NCBI GenBank assembly: GCA_946480715.1
Contig: CAMLKK010000007.1
Span: 58,038-122,037, forward strand
Origin: an uncultured Bacteriovorax sp.
Lineage (GTDB): Bacteria; Bdellovibrionota; Bacteriovoracia; Bacteriovoracales; Bacteriovoracaceae
Length of the DNA stretch: 64,000 nt
Direction: 5' to 3'
Part shown: piece by piece, positions 50,260 through 59,438 of the stretch
Position numbering within the stretch: position 1 is the stretch's first letter
Layout of the letters: every line of letters starts with the position of its first letter
Notes under the pieces: generated by a model
Told to the model about the DNA's origin: nothing
Seen by the model: only the letters and a program-made list of their open reading frames with translations
Database searches by the model: none
Translations under genes and position numbers: made by a program

Positions 50260-51050
50260 TCGTTATTGATTAGTGTCCGTTCACAATGTGTGCGGTAATA
50301 ATGAATCCCTTCTGCCGCTGGACCGTCAAACACAACTTTCTTATTATCAAAAACAATAACTCGATTACATACTTCATTTATCAAATCATGGCTATGTGAA
50401 ACAAAAATTACGGCACCTGATTCATGGATAAGTTTTTTAATTCTTTGAGTGATTTTATCACTGAAAAAATGATCAGCTCCATTGAACACTTCATCCAAGA
50501 TGAGCAGATCTGAAGGTCGACTTGAAATCAATGAAAGAAATAAACGAGCACGCATCCCTTTACTATAAAGTTTAAAAGGCACGTCTAAATATTTACCTAA
50601 TTCACTAAACTCTTCAGATTCTTTGATAATTTTTTTTCTCGTTTCGGTGTCAATTTCTGGGAAGAAGAAATGTGCAAGGACTTCTAAATTTTCTCTTCCT
50701 GAAAGCTCTGGGAGTACAACAACTTCTGTATCAAAAATTCCTCGAACAAGACCATTGACTCTAATAGATTGAACAGGACCAAATAAGCCGCAAATAAAAC
50801 GACAAAGTGAAGTTTTTCCAGAACCGTTATTGCCTAAAATGCCGACACGATCACCTTTTTTAACTTGTAAGTTGATATCATCTAGAATGAGTACTTTCTG
50901 ACTGCTGTTCAGAAGAAAATTCATTGGTGATTTGAAAAAATTTACAAAGTAATCGCGAAAAGAATCCACTTTATAAAATGGAGTCGTGTAGGCCAGACTG
51001 AAATGGCGGACATCCAGGATAACTTCTTTAGAGTCGGAAGAATAAGTCAT
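50256..51050 (-). CDS. ABC-2 exporter ATPase (polysaccharide, Wzt/KpsT/TagH-like)
   Basis: The product has 264 residues: Walker A GILGNNGSGKTSL, signature YSKGMRARL, Walker B DLLILDEVFNGAD, H-loop VSHSHDL. SKGMRARL and DEVF are typical of the Wzt/TagH subfamily that exports polysaccharides or teichoic acids. No C-terminal binding domain is present, so this is the short form. Overlaps the permease gene by 23 bp. Confidence 0.88.
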   Translation of the reverse strand: MTYSSDSKEVILDVRHFSLAYTTPFYKVDSFRDYFVNFFKSPMNFLLNSSQKVLILDDINLQVKKGDRVGILGNNGSGKTSLCRFICGLFGPVQSIRVNGLVRGIFDTEVVVLPELSGRENLEVLAHFFFPEIDTETRKKIIKESEEFSELGKYLDVPFKLYSKGMRARLFLSLISSRPSDLLILDEVFNGADHFFSDKITQRIKKLIHESGAVIFVSHSHDLINEVCNRVIVFDNKKVVFDGPAAEGIHYYRTHCERTLINND

Positions 51051-51807
51051 ATCGTTTTCTTCTCCAATAAAGTGTCGTTATTATGGCCATACCTGCAAGT
51101 GCAATTAAAGCGATTCCTATGGAATGGAAGTAAGCACTTACATCATTATTCCAGATTAATTTTTGAAAAGGTCTCAGCATTATATAAAACGGATTCCAGG
51201 CGATTACTCTTTGATAGTTTTCAGGCAAGAGATGAACAGGATAGAAAACGGGAGTAACAAAAATGGCCAGTGTAGAAACAAACTGAACAATATATTGTGT
51301 GTCTCTGAAAAAAACATTTAAGGCAGCTAGAAAAAAACATAAATAGAAAACGAAAATAACGAGAACGAGGGTTGTTAATAAAAACAGAGGCAACAACCAC
51401 GGATTTAATAACAACTTAGGATTGATGAAAAATATTAAAACGAAGTAGGACGCAAGAAAGTTAATAAAATTGTCCAATATTTGAGAAACGAGAAAAACCC
51501 AAGGTGAAACTTTGAAGGCCATCAAAGTTGAGCGATTCGTAACCAACGACGTAGTTGTCATTGTTACTGAACTCATCATAAATACCCACGGAACAATTCC
51601 CGCCATAAGATACACAAAATAATTTTCAAGATGAATTTTAAGAATGTGTTTGAAGATGATCGCCTGAACACCAAAGGTGAGAATAGGATTTAAAACAACC
51701 CATACAAAACCAGCAAATGTTTTGCGGTAACGTGACTTCATTTGAGCTATTGTTAAAGAATAAACAAGCTCATAGTTCTGTCGAATCTCGGCCTTAGATA
51801 AAAGCAT
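51028..51807 (-). CDS. ABC-2 exporter permease (Wzm/TagG-like)
   Basis: The product has 259 residues with six hydrophobic segments. LTIAQMKSRYRKTFAGFVWVVLNPILTFGVQAIIF and ALNVFFRDTQYIVQFVSTLAIFVTPVFYP are hallmarks of ABC-2 polysaccharide permeases. Paired with the ATPase gene that follows, it would export a surface glycan. No glycosyltransferases sit beside it. Confidence 0.9.
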   Translation of the reverse strand: MLLSKAEIRQNYELVYSLTIAQMKSRYRKTFAGFVWVVLNPILTFGVQAIIFKHILKIHLENYFVYLMAGIVPWVFMMSSVTMTTTSLVTNRSTLMAFKVSPWVFLVSQILDNFINFLASYFVLIFFINPKLLLNPWLLPLFLLTTLVLVIFVFYLCFFLAALNVFFRDTQYIVQFVSTLAIFVTPVFYPVHLLPENYQRVIAWNPFYIMLRPFQKLIWNNDVSAYFHSIGIALIALAGMAIITTLYWRRKRYDLFFRL

Positions 51808-51864
51808 ATTACTCGGTTAATAAGTTGCACTTATAAACAGGATATAGGCTCTTCATTAAAAATA

Positions 51865-54402
51865 CTAAAAAAATCTATGCTGTTTGAGCAGTTGGCGAAC
51901 ACGAATCGAAACGATTACTAATAAAACTACACTCAGGCCCAGGAGAAATGGGATGACTACTGGCAATTGATAATAAGCTTCGCTGTCGAAAGCCTGTGCC
52001 ATGAGAACGGTTGTCATCACCGAACCGAATGCCAGTGAAAGCAGCAAGCAGAATCCAATCAAAATACCGAACTCTTTGGTATAAATCTGAGCAACGATTG
52101 ATTGTCTCAGACCCATGAGACGGTAAAGGCCCATTTCTTTTTTTCTAAGATCCAGATGATTAAAACTAACAGCAACGAGAACAATCATGGCCAATGCCAA
52201 TGAGAGAATTGAAATAAATTTTATGGCAGTGGCCATTAAATCAAAGATCGTTGTGATTTTTTTAACTAACTCTGAAACATCAAGTACTGAGACGTTCGGA
52301 AAGTTTTTAGCAACTTTGGAAAAAACCATTCTTTTCTCATCCAAAGTATCAACCTTAAATGATGAGAGGAAGGTCTTTGGAGCTTCATCCAATATTCCAG
52401 ATTGGAAAAGAATAAAGAAGTTTGGCTCAAAACTAGTCCACTTCACCCTGCGCAAGCTGGTAACAACTCCCTCAATTTCAATCCCACTTATATCAAACTT
52501 TAAGCGGTCATTAATCTTCACACCAATTCTTCGAGCATAGGATTGTTCAAGTGAGATCTGGCATAACTCCTTTTCCGGTTGGCATGAGGTCGTGGGAAAA
52601 CTTCCCTCAACGACTCGCTCTGACCAGGATAGTTGATTTCTATAGCTAAGATTCACTCCCCTATTTTTCATTCTTTCTGCATTTTCATCTTCACGAGTGG
52701 AAAACTGAGTCTCTGCCTGTTCAGCCCGCTCAGTTGAAGATGTTCCATTCACACTTATGAGCCTGCCACGAATCATAGGGGCCACTAATGTTTGAATCCA
52801 TTTTTCGTTGAATAACATTTTATTGAAGTCTTCAACTTGCGAATCTTGCAAATCAAACATGAACAAATCAGGTCTTCGATCGCCGTATGATTGAGTAAAT
52901 TCTGTTCGAAGTGATTTTTCCAATTGGAAAATAAAAGTTGTTAATGTCATTCCTAACAACAAACAGATGAATACAGTAAAAGAGGATGTAAAATAGCGAC
53001 TTAAAGTTTTACTTGCGTGTCGATTTACGAAATTCAATTTTGCAGAAAGTTTATCCAAAGTAACAGTTGCTGTTTTAAAGAAGATTGCAGCAAGCAGGAC
53101 AATGGCCGTTAATGATCCAACGAATAATCCACCTATCTTCAATGAATTTGCCAGATACATGGAAAGTCCTATTACGTACCCGAGAAGTGGTATGAAATAA
53201 ACAAACTTCAGTCTCTTCAGTTCTGCCGGTAAATCTTGAAATACAGTTGCCACTGGAGTTTGAAGTGCTCCCCAATAAAGAGGACCTAAGGCAAGCAAAC
53301 TTCCCCCAAGTGATAACAAGAATATTCTAGTCATAGAAAGAACATTCAATTTAAAAACTAAATCTTCTCCTGAAAGAGACTCAAAAAAATGTTCGATCAA
53401 AGGAAAGAAAGTCACAACTGCGATGCTCGAAAGAACAACCGCAATAAATGTAAGCGCTAACAAATGGAGAAAATTAACCTTAAAAAGAAATGAAGTTTTT
53501 ATTCCAAGCGCTTTATAAATTGAAAAAACTTTGAGTTTCGCTGCCAAGAAATGTTGGGAGAAATAATAAAGACCAATTAAACTTAAAAGATATGTTAAAA
53601 GCGTAATGAGACTCAAGTAGTCTGCCAGCAACATGAGTGCTCGAGCAACTTGTTGAGTAGAATCTGAAGCATCAACGACCCTAATACTTCGATCATTAAT
53701 TAACTTGCGAACATTTTCTTTTACAACTTTTGAATCCAAATCACCTAGATGAATTGCATAGGCACTCGTCCCCGTTGATCCGAACTTAATCAATTCAGTA
53801 GCTGCAATGAAATTGTGTGAGAGAAATATTTTAGGAGCTAAACTAAATCCTCTAAATGAGCTAAACTTATCCTCTGTAATGATATCGTCAATGACGGCTT
53901 TTAAGCTTCCTACTTGCAGCTCATCACCGATTTTCAAATCCAGTTCCCAAGCAATGTCACGGCTTATCCAAACTTTTGGTGAAGTGTGTAAGGTCGACCA
54001 ATCACCAGGTCCTTTGAAACCATTTTTCTCTAAAACGAGACCACCGTAGTAAGGGAAACCTTCAGAAACAAAATTGAGATTAGCGAGTTTGGAATGTGGA
54101 TTTTCCGAAACCTTAGATACTAAAGAATAAGTTTCAATCCAATGTGCGTATGAGAATTTATTTTTATTGAGATAGTTTTCAATTTTTAATCTTTCTTCAG
54201 AGGTGAAAGTTCGACGTGTGGAAATCGAGAGATCGGAAGCAATAAAATTTTTTGCGTTCTTTGAAACCTTATCTTCTACTCCTGCTTTAAAAGCTTCAAC
54301 GAGAAGTAAACCAATTATTCCCAATGTAGCGCAAAGAAGAAAAAATGAATTGAATGCTTGATCTGATTTAAAATCTCGCCAAAAAAACTTGATTAGTGAC
54401 AT
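51865..54402 (-). CDS. FtsX-family ABC transporter permease (YbbP-like)
   Basis: The product has 845 residues with an N-terminal segment, two FtsX-type permease domains, and large periplasmic regions (about 50-250 and 520-690). The C-terminal part has RKKEMGLYRLMGLRQSIVAQIYTKEFGILIGFCLL, a typical FtsX/MacB coupling segment. It lies downstream of and overlaps the YbbA-type ATPase gene, which follows tesA. E. coli has the same association (tesA, ybbA, ybbP). Transported substrate unknown; YbbAP is a probable lipid or lipoprotein-related mechanotransmission type exporter, which is family inference. Confidence 0.85.
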   Translation of the reverse strand: MSLIKFFWRDFKSDQAFNSFFLLCATLGIIGLLLVEAFKAGVEDKVSKNAKNFIASDLSISTRRTFTSEERLKIENYLNKNKFSYAHWIETYSLVSKVSENPHSKLANLNFVSEGFPYYGGLVLEKNGFKGPGDWSTLHTSPKVWISRDIAWELDLKIGDELQVGSLKAVIDDIITEDKFSSFRGFSLAPKIFLSHNFIAATELIKFGSTGTSAYAIHLGDLDSKVVKENVRKLINDRSIRVVDASDSTQQVARALMLLADYLSLITLLTYLLSLIGLYYFSQHFLAAKLKVFSIYKALGIKTSFLFKVNFLHLLALTFIAVVLSSIAVVTFFPLIEHFFESLSGEDLVFKLNVLSMTRIFLLSLGGSLLALGPLYWGALQTPVATVFQDLPAELKRLKFVYFIPLLGYVIGLSMYLANSLKIGGLFVGSLTAIVLLAAIFFKTATVTLDKLSAKLNFVNRHASKTLSRYFTSSFTVFICLLLGMTLTTFIFQLEKSLRTEFTQSYGDRRPDLFMFDLQDSQVEDFNKMLFNEKWIQTLVAPMIRGRLISVNGTSSTERAEQAETQFSTREDENAERMKNRGVNLSYRNQLSWSERVVEGSFPTTSCQPEKELCQISLEQSYARRIGVKINDRLKFDISGIEIEGVVTSLRRVKWTSFEPNFFILFQSGILDEAPKTFLSSFKVDTLDEKRMVFSKVAKNFPNVSVLDVSELVKKITTIFDLMATAIKFISILSLALAMIVLVAVSFNHLDLRKKEMGLYRLMGLRQSIVAQIYTKEFGILIGFCLLLSLAFGSVMTTVLMAQAFDSEAYYQLPVVIPFLLGLSVVLLVIVSIRVRQLLKQHRFF

Positions 54403-55049
54403 TGACCACCGCTGAGTCTAACAATTCTATCTGCTCTTTGAGCGAGCTCTTCATCATGCGTGACAAGAATCATTGTCGTTTTATTAGCTCTTACAATTGA
54501 AAACAATGAATCTATAACTGACTTCCCTGTTTCCACATCGAGATTGCCTGTTGGTTCGTCGGCCAGAATGAGATTCGGATTAAAAACAAGTGCGCGCGCT
54601 ATGGCCACTCTCTGCTGTTCACCACCGGATAACATCGAAGGAAAATGATTTAGGCGGTGACCTAAGCCTACTTTCTCCAGCCAATCCGCTGCTAATTTTG
54701 AATCTAGCTTGTTATTAATTTCCAATGGGAGCTGAACGTTTTCTAAAGCTGTTAAGTGAGGAATGAGATGGAATTGTTGAAAAATGATTCCAAGATTTTT
54801 CGCGCGCCAGTCGCAAAGTGCTTCCTCGCTCAGAACTGTTAAATCCTGATCGGCCATTTTAATATGACCTTTTTCCGGTTTTTCCAATCCTGCAAGAAGA
54901 GAGAGCATTGTTGTTTTTCCACTTCCTGATTTTCCCAGTAGTGCAACAATCTCACCTGATTGCATAGAAAGACTTACATCTTTCAAAACTTGAATTGTAT
55001 TTTTTCCTTGAACAAAACTCTTATGAAGGCTTGAAATATCTATCTTCAA
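54393..55049 (-). CDS. ABC transporter ATPase (YbbA/LolD-like)
   Basis: The product has 218 residues: Walker A LLGKSGSGKTTML, Q-loop IFQQFHLIPHLTALENV, signature MLSGGEQQRVAIARALV, Walker B LILADEPTGNLD. This is the MacB/LolD/YbbA-type ATPase that pairs with FtsX-type permeases. ATGA overlaps link it to tesA upstream and the permease gene downstream (10 bp). Confidence 0.92.
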   Translation of the reverse strand: MKIDISSLHKSFVQGKNTIQVLKDVSLSMQSGEIVALLGKSGSGKTTMLSLLAGLEKPEKGHIKMADQDLTVLSEEALCDWRAKNLGIIFQQFHLIPHLTALENVQLPLEINNKLDSKLAADWLEKVGLGHRLNHFPSMLSGGEQQRVAIARALVFNPNLILADEPTGNLDVETGKSVIDSLFSIVRANKTTMILVTHDEELAQRADRIVRLSGGQCH

Positions 55050-55645
55050 ATGTTCTTCTCCACAAATTTCGCAACCAGATTCGCTATAACCTCATGTCCC
55101 TTTTCATTTGGATGGATGCCATCGGGAAGATTCAGTTCTGGTTTTCCTGCTACTCCCTCTAAAAGAAATGGAAGCATTGGAATATTTTCTGATTTGCTAA
55201 GGTTCCCATACATATTACTGAACTCGCGAGCGTATCCGCCACCATAATTTGGAGGAAGTAACAATCCCAAGAGGAGAATTTTAACTTTTTGTTTTTTTGC
55301 AAATTGAATGAGTTCACGAAGATTTTTTTCAGTGCTTTTTACAGGTAGTCCACGTAAACCATCATTCGCCCCTAGTTCGAGAACAATGACATCTGTTTTC
55401 TTCTTTAAATGCCATTTTAATCGAGTCATTCCACTCGCCGACGTAGATCCACTGACGCCACCGTTTGTTATCACGACATCCTTACCATTTGCTTTTAACT
55501 TCTTTTCAACTAAACGGGGAAAAGATTTTTCTTCAGGAAGACCATAACCTTCAGAAAGAGAATCACCGAGAAAAAGAATATGTGTTGTGGAGAAAGCGCA
55601 AAAAGACATTAATAGTGAAAACACTAAGACACATTTTTTAATCAT
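55046..55645 (-). CDS. tesA: Arylesterase/lysophospholipase TesA (GDSL hydrolase)
   Basis: The product has 199 residues with a signal peptide (to CAFST). SGNH blocks are complete: ILFLGDSLSEGYG (Ser29), NGGVSGSTSASG, LELGANDGLRG, and LPDGIHPNEKGH with the Asp and His. TesA is a periplasmic thioesterase/lysophospholipase/protease. First gene of the unit with YbbA- and YbbP-type genes. Confidence 0.92.
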   Translation of the reverse strand: MIKKCVLVFSLLMSFCAFSTTHILFLGDSLSEGYGLPEEKSFPRLVEKKLKANGKDVVITNGGVSGSTSASGMTRLKWHLKKKTDVIVLELGANDGLRGLPVKSTEKNLRELIQFAKKQKVKILLLGLLLPPNYGGGYAREFSNMYGNLSKSENIPMLPFLLEGVAGKPELNLPDGIHPNEKGHEVIANLVAKFVEKNI

Positions 55646-55675
55646 ATTGCGTTCCTAATATAAAGAGACTTCTTT

Positions 55676-56296
55676 TTAAAGACTGCTAAGTTTTTTAACA
55701 AAGAATTCCAGAGCTTCATGATAGTCACCAAAATCTTTTACTATCGTTTTAGCATGTTGTTTTGAAGGTTCAACGAATTGATCATGCATTGGTTTTACCT
55801 GCAATTCGAACTGCTTTTTCACTCCCTCAGGAGTTCTTCCTCTTTCGTGCACATCGCGCTCTAGACGACGCTGAAAACGGAGCTCTTCCGGAGTATCAAA
55901 ATAAACAGCTTCGTCGAGTTGTTCGCGCACTACAGATGAATCGAGTATGAGAATACCATCAACGAGTATAATTTTTGTAGGTAGACATTCGATAGATTCC
56001 GTTTTTCTAGTATGAGTAGCGAAATCGTAAAGAGGGACTCGGATGGGTTGACCAGTCTTTAACTGGCTTAGTCCTTTCGCCAATAAATCAAAATCCAAAC
56101 TGCTTGGGTGATCAAAATTTACTGATCCACCATCACCGTCGAAACGATGTGATTGGTCGATATAGTAATTGTCTTGATAAAGAATTGTACAACGTTCGTC
56201 GCCGAGAGTTTTTTGCAATTCTCGAGCAAAGTAGGTCTTTCCTGACCCACTTCCGCCCGAAACACCAATGATATAAGGCTTATAATTTAATTTCAT
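55676..56296 (-). CDS. udk: Uridine kinase
   Basis: The product has 206 residues: P-loop GVSGGSGSGKTYFAREL, YQDNYYIDQ, VNFDHPSSLDFDLL, VPLYDFATHTR, LVDGILIL and RRLERDVHERGRT, all uridine kinase hallmarks. It phosphorylates uridine and cytidine. ATGA overlap with upp. Last gene of the pyrimidine operon beginning at mmsA. Confidence 0.94.
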   Translation of the reverse strand: MKLNYKPYIIGVSGGSGSGKTYFARELQKTLGDERCTILYQDNYYIDQSHRFDGDGGSVNFDHPSSLDFDLLAKGLSQLKTGQPIRVPLYDFATHTRKTESIECLPTKIILVDGILILDSSVVREQLDEAVYFDTPEELRFQRRLERDVHERGRTPEGVKKQFELQVKPMHDQFVEPSKQHAKTIVKDFGDYHEALEFFVKKLSSL

Positions 56297-56922
56297 TTTG
56301 TTTGAAAAAGTCTATCGCCAGCATCACCCAATCCTGGAACCAGGTAACCATGCTCATTCATATCTTGTTCTACATTTAGTGTATAAATTTCTACTTCTGG
56401 ATGGAAGCTTAAAACTTTTTCCAGACCGTAACGGCTGGCCAAAATAGAAAGAACTTTAATTTTACCTACATCATAGTGCTTTAAACGATCAATAGCTGCA
56501 ATGATTGTGTCAGCTGTAGCTATAAGTGGATCACAAAGAAGTATATCCTTCCCTTTCACGTTTTCAGGCATCTTGAAATAATATTCAACTGTATTACGGA
56601 TGAATTTATCGCGATAGATTCCGATATAACCAGCGCTGCTGATAGGAATCATCGAGAGCACAGCATCCATCATTCCATTTCCAGCACGCATGATTGAGAC
56701 AACAACTGGCGGATTGATAATTCTTTCTGTTGAAGTTTTAGCAATTGGAGTTTCAATGTGAATTGTCTCTAATTGTTTCCAATCCTTCATTGCTTCATAA
56801 GCAAGAATTTTTGAAATCTCTTTAACGATTTCACGAAATTCACTCGAGTTCGTATTTTTGTCGCGAAGGTAACCCAACTTGTGCTTCAACAGCGGGTGAT
56901 CAATGACAGTTACATTTTTCAT
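56293..56922 (-). CDS. upp: Uracil phosphoribosyltransferase
   Basis: The product has 209 residues with SD AAAGGAAAG. ESIM-like VVSIMRAGNGMMDAVLSMIP, YFKMPENVKGKDILLCDPLIATADTIIAAID (PRPP loop, altered from the usual DPMLATGGT) and LVPGLGDAGDRLF fit UPRT. It makes UMP from uracil and PRPP, the entry step shared by salvage and the URC catabolic route. Confidence 0.92.
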   Translation of the reverse strand: MKNVTVIDHPLLKHKLGYLRDKNTNSSEFREIVKEISKILAYEAMKDWKQLETIHIETPIAKTSTERIINPPVVVSIMRAGNGMMDAVLSMIPISSAGYIGIYRDKFIRNTVEYYFKMPENVKGKDILLCDPLIATADTIIAAIDRLKHYDVGKIKVLSILASRYGLEKVLSFHPEVEIYTLNVEQDMNEHGYLVPGLGDAGDRLFQTK

Positions 56923-56945
56923 ATCTCTTTCCTTTTAAAAATAAA

Positions 56946-58163
56946 TTAAAACACAGTTCCATCACTAAGAATTTTTAACGGTGGTGAACTATCAGCACGA
57001 AGGGCCTTAGCCGCTTTTCTTCCGGCCCACCAAGTTCCACCTTCGAGAACTTTTGCGAGTGGAAATTCAGTTGGTGATTTGTTTAATTTTTTCTGAACGG
57101 CTTCTCCTATACGATCAAGAAGCGCGACTGTTAAACCTCGCCATTCAATAATAAGTTCTGAATCAGGACGATGATCAACATCATAAAGATTTTTGTCATT
57201 CAATGTAACAAGTCCGCGGTCTAACAATAGTCCACCGTTTCTGTATTCAGCTAAACCAGTGAGTTTTTCAACTTCAGTGATAGTGAATCCAGCTTCCATA
57301 AGTGGCTCACAAAGAGAGTAAGACATCCATTGCGACAATTTATGAAAAGCAGCTAAACCACCCGGTACTTTTGAATAATTCCAGATGTCACCAAGGTTAA
57401 CTCCGGCGACTTTTACTCTTCCTGGCCAGATTTCTCCAAGACCATCAAGAACAGCTCTTAAAAGTTGTGGGCCTGTAAACGACATTCCATAACGAGAATG
57501 AAGATAATCCACAAGACTTCCGGGTCTTCCACCTGGGAAAAGTGTTTTTTTATCTTCGATCGTTTTTCCTAAATTTTTTAAAAGCGAAAGTCTTCCTTCA
57601 ACTCCAATGAGTGGATTAGCAGGTGAAACCTGAAAAGCTTCTGCTAATTTTTCTACTGATAGATTCTGAAGTCCTTTTGCTGTCGCTTGAAGTTTACCTT
57701 CGTGTGACAGATTTCCGCCCATAAAAAGGTATAAACTTGCTACACCAAGGCCCTCGGAGCGATTGAATGTTTTTCCACTGCTCGCTTCATTATATTTCCA
57801 CTCAGCACCTGCTCCAGCATCCAGAAGAACTGAAGTGATGACGAGATCAAGTTTCACTCTCGCCTTTTCCAATTTATCCATTGCTGAAATTTTTGGTTCA
57901 AGCATTGTCGTAACACGATCAGTTCCACCAACACGAAAGTGTCCCCAACGTGAGTGGAATGGAATATTATGAGTTGGATAGTTTTCGTTTATAACGTCTA
58001 CAACATAGTCCACTACTTCGTTGAATTTTTCAGCGTGGTATGTGAAATGTGTTTTACCTTCTTTTGTGAGATTGAAAATCGCTTCTGCACTCTGACGAAT
58101 CGCCAATGGTGACAACAAGAAATCCAAATCTTTTTCTGAATATGAATTATTCGAGTTATTCAT
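56946..58163 (-). CDS. URC4/Urg3-type protein (DUF1688)
   Basis: The product has 405 residues. LLSPLAIRQSAEAIFNLTKEGKTHFTYHAEKFNEVVDYV, IPFHSRWGHFRVGG, LLDAGAGAEWKYNEASSGKTFNRSEGLGVASLYLFMGG and PGSLVDYLHSRYGMSFTGPQLLRAVLDGL match DUF1688 throughout. Its yeast relative URC4 is required for uracil catabolism; its reaction is unclear. It overlaps the URC1-type gene by 8 bp. Confidence 0.9.
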   Translation of the reverse strand: MNNSNNSYSEKDLDFLLSPLAIRQSAEAIFNLTKEGKTHFTYHAEKFNEVVDYVVDVINENYPTHNIPFHSRWGHFRVGGTDRVTTMLEPKISAMDKLEKARVKLDLVITSVLLDAGAGAEWKYNEASSGKTFNRSEGLGVASLYLFMGGNLSHEGKLQATAKGLQNLSVEKLAEAFQVSPANPLIGVEGRLSLLKNLGKTIEDKKTLFPGGRPGSLVDYLHSRYGMSFTGPQLLRAVLDGLGEIWPGRVKVAGVNLGDIWNYSKVPGGLAAFHKLSQWMSYSLCEPLMEAGFTITEVEKLTGLAEYRNGGLLLDRGLVTLNDKNLYDVDHRPDSELIIEWRGLTVALLDRIGEAVQKKLNKSPTEFPLAKVLEGGTWWAGRKAAKALRADSSPPLKILSDGTVF

Positions 58164-59424
58164 CGATTGGTCTCCCTTTTACATTTTTAAGATCATCACC
58201 TTTTTTAACTTCACCAGGAGTGAAGTAACCAGCAGCTTTTTTAGCTTCGATTTCTACTTGAGCATCTTCTGGAATAAGTTCAGGTGGGATTTGAATACGG
58301 TTAACAACTTCAATACCACTCTTAACAATGGCGTTGTATTTCATATTACTCATTGAGTGTAGGTTATGAATTTTTTTGATTCCAAAAAATTGCAGAACAT
58401 CTGGCATTAGTTCCTGGAAGCGAGCGTCTTCAACACCAGCTACGCATTCTGTGCGACGGAAATAAGTCGCTGCTGAATCGCCGCCTTCTTGACGTTTACG
58501 AGCGTTGTAAACGAGAAATTTCGTCACTTCTCCTAGAGCACGTCCTTCTTTACGGTAATAAGCGATGATACCAACACCACCACGTTGAGCGGTACGAGCA
58601 GCATCTTCAATTCCGTAGATAAGGTACGGACGACATGTACAAATGTCTGAACCGAAAACATCTGATCCATTACATTCATCGTGTACGCGACAAGTAAGTT
58701 CTACTTCTGGCTTCGCTAGATCAGCAGGATTTCCGAAAATATAAACAGTCGTGCTTCCAATTGGTGGAAGAAGAACTTTTAAATCTGGACGAGTCACTAG
58801 CTCTGGAAACATTCCACCAGTTTCCTGGAAAAGAATTTTTCTGAGTTCACCTTCATCAACGCCAAGGCGTTTTGCAATTCCTGGTAAATACCAAACTGGT
58901 TCAATTGCAACTTTTGTTACTTTAATATCTTTATTTTCTTTTACAATTTTTCCGTCAGCTTTCAAACGACCTGCTGCGATCGCAGCGTGGATTTCTGGGA
59001 GTTGTAAATGAGCTTGAGTAACCGAAATAGTTGGACGAATATCGTACCCTTTTTCGAAAAACTCTTTGTAATTGATTTGAACATCAAGCCCCCACGGATC
59101 GATTGAAACCATTTTTTCTGGATCAAACCAAGAATCGTATGGCCCGATTTTTACCGGACTTTCAGTGTTGTGAAGATCTGGTTTATGGTTGATGTCGTAT
59201 TTTCCCTGAGCAATGGAAAGTGCGCGATAAACGGCATAACTTCCACTGTGTGTTCCGATTGCATTTCTTTCTTTAACGTCTGTTAAAGAGGCAATGACAG
59301 GTCCACGCTCTTTAGGATTTTTTGCTCCCCAATGAATAGGTAGGCTGTGTTTGTAAACTTGCTTCGAATGCGAAGTAAGAATGACGTGTGCTGACCTTTT
59401 AAATTTTTCTGCTGTGTCTGACAT
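58156..59424 (-). CDS. GTP cyclohydrolase II-like protein, URC1 type
   Basis: From ATG 59424 (AGAGGT upstream) the product is 422 residues, longer than RibA (about 200). The RibA core is present: LTCRVHDECNGSDVFGSDICTCRPYL with three zinc cysteines, and GGVGIIAYYRKEGRALGE. No DHBP synthase domain. The genes before and after (mmsA, DUF1688, upp, udk) mark it as the URC1-type enzyme of uracil catabolism rather than riboflavin synthesis. A TTG/ATG farther upstream would overlap mmsA. Confidence 0.88.
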   Translation of the reverse strand: MSDTAEKFKRSAHVILTSHSKQVYKHSLPIHWGAKNPKERGPVIASLTDVKERNAIGTHSGSYAVYRALSIAQGKYDINHKPDLHNTESPVKIGPYDSWFDPEKMVSIDPWGLDVQINYKEFFEKGYDIRPTISVTQAHLQLPEIHAAIAAGRLKADGKIVKENKDIKVTKVAIEPVWYLPGIAKRLGVDEGELRKILFQETGGMFPELVTRPDLKVLLPPIGSTTVYIFGNPADLAKPEVELTCRVHDECNGSDVFGSDICTCRPYLIYGIEDAARTAQRGGVGIIAYYRKEGRALGEVTKFLVYNARKRQEGGDSAATYFRRTECVAGVEDARFQELMPDVLQFFGIKKIHNLHSMSNMKYNAIVKSGIEVVNRIQIPPELIPEDAQVEIEAKKAAGYFTPGEVKKGDDLKNVKGRPIDE

Positions 59425-59438
59425 ATCTACCTCTTTTC

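Noticed and set aside
58156..59424. Riboflavin-pathway ribA
   Set aside because: Length, lack of other rib genes and DUF1688/upp/udk context fit URC1 instead.
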